From Adiantum capillus-veneris (Eukaryota; Streptophyta; Polypodiopsida; Polypodiales; Pteridaceae), in contig CM043958.1 in NCBI GenBank assembly GCA_014529385.2, forward strand, positions 146,780,734-146,844,733: a DNA stretch of 64,000 bases. The letters run 5' to 3'. How positions within the stretch are numbered: position 1 is the first letter of the stretch; every line of letters starts with the position of its first letter. Position numbers and translations under genes: made by a program. The notes under the pieces are model-generated. The model saw only the letters and a list, made by a program, of their open reading frames with translations. It was not told where the DNA came from and did no database searches. Of this stretch, positions 57,895-64,000 are shown in pieces.

Positions 57895-58257
57895 CACTTC
57901 GGGTTTACTGTAGTAATTACCATAGTAACTACTAAGTAATTTGTTGCCCATCTTCTAAGAGGACGTTCCCACATAGTGAACTATCAAGCCGTCTACATCC
58001 TTCCCTTCTTTCTTGAATTTTGGCAAGATTCCAAAATTTCTGGAAAATTCCCATGTCTGATTCTGATGTGAGACTGAAAAATCCACTGTCTGCTTCTGAT
58101 GTTGGCAATCGGGCTTGACCACTGATAGAGTGGCCATACAAAGATTGTGAGACGCAATTGAAAAGGCCAAGGGATTGCGAGAGGTAGCTGAAAAGGCCAA
58201 GGTAGAGCTCTCACCAGGACAAGGTAGAGCTCTCATCTCCACCTGCCCGTTGAAGAA

Positions 58258-58463
58258 GAAAAGTCACCACTGAATTCTGAGATGGAACTACCTAGTATCC
58301 TTCCATTGGACCATCTTCCGTTTGCCCTTTGACCTAGAGGGTGCCTGAGAAGTCCCAGTACCAGCATTCTCCTTCTAAATCAGTCGGTAATTGGCCTCTT
58401 GCTCAAGCTGATCCCGCATTTCGGTGGTCATCTCTACTTCATAAGGCGTGAAGGAATGATAGG
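58258..58463 (-). pseudogene. Coding-like fragment, minus strand, cut by element C
   Basis: The minus strand from 58463 reads YHSFTPYEVEMTTEMRDQLEQEA then, after one TAG, ENAGTGTSQAPSRSKGKRKMV and stops near 58280. The composition looks coding, with an acidic helix then a basic Ser-rich tail. Family not recognised. It ends where the LTR of element C starts, so the rest may continue on the far side of C outside this window. Confidence 0.3.
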
Positions 58464-58469
58464 TTTTGG

Positions 58470-59522
58470 TGTCTATTGAAAAGACGCCCTTTCAACAACG
58501 TTTCCATAAAGATTCCATTAAAGATTCCACACGAAGATGGTGATGAAGTAATGAAGATGAAGATGGATGCTGCAACATGAAGATACGAGTTCATGGACAT
58601 CATCGAATATCCCGTTATTATTATTCTGAGCCATTACGGCCACTTTTGTAATGTTTACGAGAACCTCACATTTTAAGTCGGCACTTGTATTTTGGCCACA
58701 GATGCTTGTATAATGAGTAAAGCCAACTCAGTTTCTTGTAATTAAGCTCTATAGAAGCCTAGGGACAATTCAGGTCATTTGGCCGGACATTAGGTTTGAA
58801 GGCTTGGTATATAAGCTAAAACCTAAGGCTTTGTAAGGGACACATTAAGTTATCTCAATTAATATACAGTCGTGGGTTCTGCAACACACAGTAGTGAGCT
58901 TCACGCACACACACCGTCACGCACACTAATCACATTGTAGATATGAGAGAAGGAGCGTGTTAGCATCGAGGAGCTCTCCGCATCGACGCAAGCAATGCAA
59001 GCCAAGGACCACATCGCGAGCCCGCCTGCTACGAGCTATATTTGGTCGTAAGTACCTCAAACGACATCCGTTCTGAATGATCGAGTAGTCGTTAGAATTA
59101 GGGCGAGAAGCTCTTCGTGTTGATGTCTTTGTAGATCAGTTCCGGACACTTTGGAAATTGCTGTTTTGAGTCTATCGCGATAGCGATTAGAGGTCTTACA
59201 GTTATGGTTTTCAGGGTTTAGGTGTTTGGCCATATAGGATATGTCCTTGTGAGTCTTGCCCTCCGATTTCGATTCATTCCGATATGATTTGAGACTGTTT
59301 CGAGCTTGTAGTGTTTCGTAGAATGCGTTGTCTGTTTCTTTGCTTTATGGTAGTGTTGTGGTAAGATTAGTGACTGTAGAGTGTTGTTCGTGTCTAGCTC
59401 AAGGTTGACAACCCAGAGATTGCCTCCATGCCCTAGTCGGGTCAGCTACGTCCTCGGATTGACAGCTTGTTGGTCTGTGTTCTCGCTGTGCTCCATCGTC
59501 CATCGCGGCGTACCCACTAACA
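58470..59522 (+). repeat. Element C 5' LTR (left end approximate)
   Basis: Right end TACCCACTAACA sits just before the primer site. TATA box TATATAAG at 58808-58815. Palindrome CTATCGCGATAG at 59172-59183, 350 bp before the end. The block GGATATGTCCTTG to CCGATATGATTT nearby aligns with the element B LTR. The left end TGTCTATTG at 58470 is the best TG start I see, but there is no second LTR to check it. Confidence 0.75.
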
Positions 59523-59523
59523 T

Positions 59524-59541
59524 TGGCGCCGTTGCCGGGGA
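59524..59541 (+). other. Element C primer-binding site (tRNA-Asp)
   Basis: TGGCGCCGTTGCCGGGGA: full match to the complement of the plant tRNA-Asp 3' end as I recall it. Confidence 0.92.
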
Positions 59542-62376
59542 CAAAGCGTCTAAACTAGCGTAGACCGCATCACTCGTGTTTGACAGTATAGCATTTCTCT
59601 AGAGTTTTCTAGAGTGTTGTCACCATTTGCCTTCTTAGTGGGAAGTCAGAGAGCGGATCTCTTGACTGAGGGATAGCCAGGGAGCCTGCGTCTCGCTGAG
59701 GTGGTCCACCATGAGGAAACGCAAAAGGTAAGCAGGAGGCTGTGTGCTTGCCAGAAAGAAAAAAACAACCATTCAACCATCCAAAGTAGGACTTTAGGTA
59801 GTGTAGGACATCTGATGTTGATCTAGAGCAATTTTGACATGAAAATGTGCTTGAAAACACAAAAGGCGAAATTGTGCTGATTATGGTAAAAGTGCTCTAA
59901 AATGGTCGTTTGAAAGCCGATTTGAGTGCTTGTTTTTGCATTGGAGACCTTAAGGTGGGGGGAAAACACAGATTTGGTCCAATCAATTAAAAAAAAACCC
60001 TAAAAAACCCAAAAAGCAAAAATCTGAAACCAAATCTGCAATTTTCAAAAAACAAAAAGTTTGACCTTAAGACCTTGTTTTGCATATGCTCTAGAGCGTG
60101 TATGTGAAATTTCAAATCATTTGCATCAGTGCTGTGCATCTAAGTGGGAATTTGCTTGTTCTGAGTGTAAGGAAGTGAACTGTGAAAAGCTTGAATCCAA
60201 AGGAAAAGAAGTCCAAATTGAATGAAACTTTGGGGATAGGCTTCTAAGGGCATTGGGAACCAAACTGTCCAAAAACAGAGAAAAAAATACTTTCCAGTGG
60301 CTCTCTGCCTAGTCTATCGCGATAGACTGATGAATTGGAGATAGACTCACAAACATGCAAAACCCCTCATACCACAAGTAAAACACATCAATACAAGGTT
60401 GCTCCCAAAAATTGAGTGTACTTGGACACCTGCTTGACCACCAAACCTCAAGTCTGGTGTTTAGAGTCTAAGTTCAGAGACACATTGGTAAAAAGACCTT
60501 GACCAATAGTCCAAACATTGCACAACTTTGTGTATTCACTATACAGAGGATAAGGAAACTAGTTGTGAAGAGAACTTTGTAAAAAGACCAAAACTGGGAA
60601 ACTTTATGAGCCTATCGCGATAGGTTCGGGATATTTAGCTGTGGACCTTATTTTGCAAATCCCTCCTAGGGATAGCTTAAGCAGAGCCTACATAGCATAC
60701 ACACAAAATTTCAAGGTGTTTGGATCACTAGAAGTGAATCTAAAGCCCAGATAGAGATTCAGGTTCTGACAAAAACACTAAAAATGGCCCAAAACACAAA
60801 CCAAGTGTCCAAATTGCATGAAATTTGAGGGATAGACACAAGAGAGTAAGGGGAATCTAAAAGTGAAGTCACAATTTTGAGTTGACTTTTCCTGCACAAC
60901 TTGCTGAGCCTATCGCGATAGACTCATGACATTTTGAGTGGGACAGTTTTTGGAAATTGTGACTAGATAGCTTGAATCCACTCCTCACCTAGACCTTAAC
61001 CATCATTTCAAATTTGAAATTGGACATCAAGAAGACCACCAAAGCACTTGTCTGGTGTTTTGAGTCAAACTTCAGAGACAAATTGGGTAAAGGGACTTGA
61101 CCAAATTTCCAAACCTTCTCAAACTTGGTATACATGATCCACAGAGGGTAGGGAACACATCTGTCAAGAGAAAATTTGAAAAAGTGTCATTTTAGCATAC
61201 TTGGTGAGTCTATCGCGATAGAATAAGAACCCAGTGATAGAAACTCATTTTTTCAAAAACCTCTGTGGCATAGCTTGGAAAGGTGCTATCAAGGACACAT
61301 AAAAATTTTGAAGTCATTTGGACATCAGAAAGTGGGTCTAAGACCATTTGAGAGGATTCAGCTTGTAGAAAACACCAGATCTGGTCTAACTGACAAAGTA
61401 AAAGTCCAAACCACTTGAAAATTGGCAGGAGGACTAAGGAGAGGTGTTGGAACACAGTGGTATAGTCAAAGTTCAAGTTTGACCTATAAAAGGGGTACTT
61501 GCTTAGTCTATCGCGATAGACTCAAAGCAGGGTCAAAGAAAATGAAATTTTCAAAACCCTCTGGAGCATAGCTTGTTTAGCCTCTCAGGAGGTTACACAC
61601 AAAATTTGGTGGATTTTGGACAATTGGGAAGTCATCCTAAGTCTATTTCTAGTGATCAGATAGACTCATAATTCTAGAGTTGGAGTTAGAGACCTAAGAA
61701 AAAGTCCAAAACAAGTGAAAATTGGTGAGCAAGGTGTACAGAGCATAGGGAACACAGTGGCAAAGAGAAATCTGGGAAATTTTCAAAACTGAAGAATCTG
61801 CTGAGTCTATCGCGATAGACTAGGGTTTTTTCACAAAAATTGAAAATTTGAAAACTGACCTTAGGGCCTTGTTCTACATGTTGTTGTGAGCCTATGGTTA
61901 AAAGTTGAGTAAATTTGGAGCATTGGAAGTGCATCTAAATGGATTACTTCACAAGATCAGAAAAGAGACTGTTGTTTGATGCAAGTTACAAAGGAAAAGT
62001 ATTCCAAATTTCTTGAAACTTGGTGAGTAGTATCTCAAGAGAAGGGGGAACTCAAATCTGTAAAAACAGTTGAAAAATTGTATCCCAGTAACATTCTGGT
62101 GATCTATCGCGATAGATTCAAAAATTCACTAGAAAAATCAAAATTCAAATCTGACTTCACACAACGACATACAATTTGGTCAATTTTCAAAAAAACGTTG
62201 TTTAAGGCCTCAAAATGCATCCGGAAGTCAGGGGTGTCTAAAACCGACAATTTGAGAGAATTGTGAGAAAACGCTCACGGTTTTGGACATAGTTTTGGAT
62301 TTTCCCTAACCAAAACACTTGAACACACTGAGAGAGGTATTACTACAGCAAGCTAGATCTATTAAGCCTAGAAGTC
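59542..62376 (+). other. Element C leader
   Basis: 2.8 kb without a coding frame. Its 3' two thirds form the palindrome array described separately. Confidence 0.8.
60311..62120 (+). repeat. Element C palindrome array: seven copies at 297-300 bp
   Basis: CTATCGCGATAG starts at 60314, 60612, 60910, 61210, 61508, 61807 and 62104 (spacings 298, 298, 300, 298, 299, 297). All seven 12-bp cores are perfect. Several extend to 16-18 bp (AGTCTATCGC plus GATAGACT at 60311). The DNA between is a clearly more diverged tandem repeat of about 298 bp, with recurring blocks such as CCAAA..T..ATGAAA.TTG and AGGGAACACA. Confidence 0.95.
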
Positions 62377-62574
62377 ATGTCTACATCAGACTCAGACTCG
62401 GCTTATACAAGTACATGGATTGCAGGGATAGATGAGCACCCGCCCAGAATAGATCTTCCAAACCTACAGTACATAAAGACCAATTTTGTGGGAGAGTTTG
62501 GACGTATAACCATGAAAGTGAAGGACTATATAGGTATATTAATGGAAATCAATTCAACCTTTATAGTTGCTTAG
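62377..62574 (+). pseudogene. gag: Element C gag, start of N-terminal domain
   Basis: ATG 62377 is the first start after the leader. The frame runs to TAG near 62572. A frameshift near 62560 moves the protein to the frame used at 62580-63190. The ATG sits where the gag ATG of element B is expected. Confidence 0.65.
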
Positions 62575-63251
62575 AGCCTTACCCAGATGAGCTAACAGAG
62601 TACAAGCTCTTATATGTCTATACATACGAGGTCGACCGACAATGGACATCTTTATTTGTTGACAAGTATGGACGAGAATATAGAGCTTTAGAAAGCACAA
62701 ATCTACGAACCAAATTAGAGATGAGTGGATATTTGGTCAATGAAGGACCTCAGATACATCCACCAAACACAGGAACCTCTAAGAGAATTCCAAAGAGGGG
62801 ACCACCACCTGGATTTCCTCCTAGAGAGATAACGAGAGATGAAATGATACCAAAGACGAGTATGGTTCCATACTTTGCACCCCAAAGTATAAGACCATCT
62901 CAGCTAAGAAAATGGGTAAATAGAAAGTACAATGGCATAGGAGACCCATACGCCCATGTCTCGGCTTTCAAGCAAGTCCTACGCACAAAACGAGTAGAGG
63001 ACTTCCACACGCAGTATGAGGGTTTTGGACTTACATTGGAGGACAATGCACAAGAATGGTTTGAACTATTGAACCGAAGAGAGTTCACAAACATTGAGAA
63101 AATGTTGGATGAATTTTTTCAAGAATTCACCAAGAGGGGCATAAAACATAACACCCTTCCTAAGATTCAGGAATTTAAACAAGGCGACATGCAATACTGC
63201 GTTTCAAGCAATATGTTGCTAGATGTCCTACCCAAGAGTTACCCACGCTAG
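62575..63251 (+). pseudogene. gag: Element C gag: N-terminal domain end and capsid-like domain
   Basis: EPYPDELTEYKLLYVYTY and VDKYGREYRALE match the element B N-terminal domain. Retrotransposon gag domain from about 62900: YNGIGDPYAHVSAFKQVLR, FHTQYEGFGLTLEDNAQEWFELL, FFQEFTKRGIKHNTL. A frameshift near 63190 ends this frame at TAG 63249; the protein continues in another frame. Confidence 0.8.
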
Positions 63252-64000
63252 AACGTCAGATCCTATGCTTCATCAAAGGGCTTAGGAATGAGAATCTCCA
63301 AAAGGACCTATACATGAAAAGATACCAAACCTTGGAAGAGGTGACCAAAGCGGCAGTTGACCTAGTTGACAATTGCAAATTCTATGAAGATGGTCAGAAG
63401 AAGATGAATGATGCAAGTGAGAAAAAGAAAACCGCTGATCTTGAGGATCAAAGAGGGAATCTAGGACAAAACCAAGTAAATGTTGAGGAGCAAATCATAG
63501 AGAATGTGATGCAACGCATCAACCACTCTGACAGAGTACCAGCCTATAGAATTCCTCAACAACGAAGGTGCATGACATGTGGAGGGGACCATCTGACACA
63601 ACATTGTCCTGACTATAGACCTAAGACTCCACCAGGGTTTGAGCATGTTATGTCTCAACCGCCTAGATATCATCCTGTAGCGGAACAAGTGTTCTTAAGT
63701 GAAAGACCCATAGCTGCTAGAAATGCATATGTGAATCATGAGCTTCAAATAGAAAGATATGTGGTAGATCAGAGGCCACTTCAACGTCAATATCAAGTAT
63801 TGCCACAACAACCAATACGTCCATGTGACAGATGTGGTAGTAGTGATCACTTGATTAAGGATTGTCCACACCATGATATCATGATAAATGTATATTGTAA
63901 TGAGTGTGCAATCACACATATGATTTTAGATTTTCCTAAGCATCCAACAAAGAAAGGTAAAATGCAACCACATGTTACCTTTCCTTCTACCAGCAAATCA
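63190..64000 (+). pseudogene. gag: Element C gag: end of capsid-like domain and zinc knuckles, runs off window
   Basis: RFKQYVARC, ILCFIKGLRNENLQKDL, TKAAVDLVDNCKFYED continue the gag domain. Zinc knuckles: CMTCGGDHLTQHC (C-x2-C-x3-H-x4-C) near 63572, CDRCGSSDHLIKDC (C-x2-C-x4-H-x4-C) near 63822. A third, CNECAITHMILDF, has lost its last Cys. Open to the window end. Confidence 0.8.

Larger units (their letters stand above)
58470..64000 (+). mobile_element. Element C: third giant Ty3/gypsy-type element, 5' part
   Basis: 5' LTR, primer site, 2.85-kb leader with seven phased palindromes, then gag alignable with element B. pol and the 3' LTR lie beyond the window. Two frameshifts in gag. Same strand as A and B. 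Confidence 0.9.

Noticed and set aside
60311-62120. CRISPR-like regular repeats
   Set aside because: Spacing is about 298 bp with related, not unique, spacers, and this is a eukaryotic retrotransposon leader.

Overview
The window is repeat-dense nuclear DNA of a land plant. I see no host gene, RNA gene or CRISPR array. The case for a plant rests on three things: LTR retrotransposon primer sites matching the 3' end of plant tRNA-Asp, a Tat-lineage Ty3/gypsy relic with a second archaeal-type RNase H, and L1-like LINE relics with a plant-type zinc-binding RT tail. The nesting and the element sizes suggest a very large genome (conifer, fern or lycophyte), but the species cannot be told from this sequence.

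Layout. 1-13702: 3' part of element A, a giant Ty3/gypsy-type element (gag end, protease, RT, RNase H, two HHCC modules, integrase, a second protease-like domain, a Trp-rich tail, a spacer with a palindrome array, a third ORF, 3' LTR). 13703-19190: decayed LINE pieces on both strands. 19571-27325: element D, a non-coding LTR element (LARD-like) lying between two copies of a 132-bp flank. 27629-28697: a 1.07-kb foldback element. 30240-34660: element T, a decayed Tat-lineage element with a solo LTR (31485-32294) inside its pol. 35322-53926: element B, a complete 18.6-kb relative of A with paired LTRs and a 5-bp target duplication, inserted into CT-rich DNA downstream of T. 53932-58469: microsatellites, a possible SINE and a minus-strand fragment. 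58470-64000: 5' part of element C, a third relative (LTR, primer site, a leader with seven phased palindromes, gag).

A, B and C together show one unusual element type. Its order is LTR, long leader, gag with an extra N-terminal domain and several zinc knuckles, protease 1, RT, RNase H, HHCC module twice, integrase, protease-like domain 2, Trp-rich tail, spacer with a TATA-like box and a possible splice donor, ORF3 with a coiled coil, polypurine tract, LTR. All three carry a family-specific perfect palindrome centred on CGCG. It is repeated in the non-coding parts (every 283-286 bp in A, 297-300 bp in C) and has a copy or half-copy at about the same place in the LTR. All coding regions are broken by stops and frameshifts, so none of these copies looks autonomous. 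Domain calls were made by eye from motifs; no database search was run.
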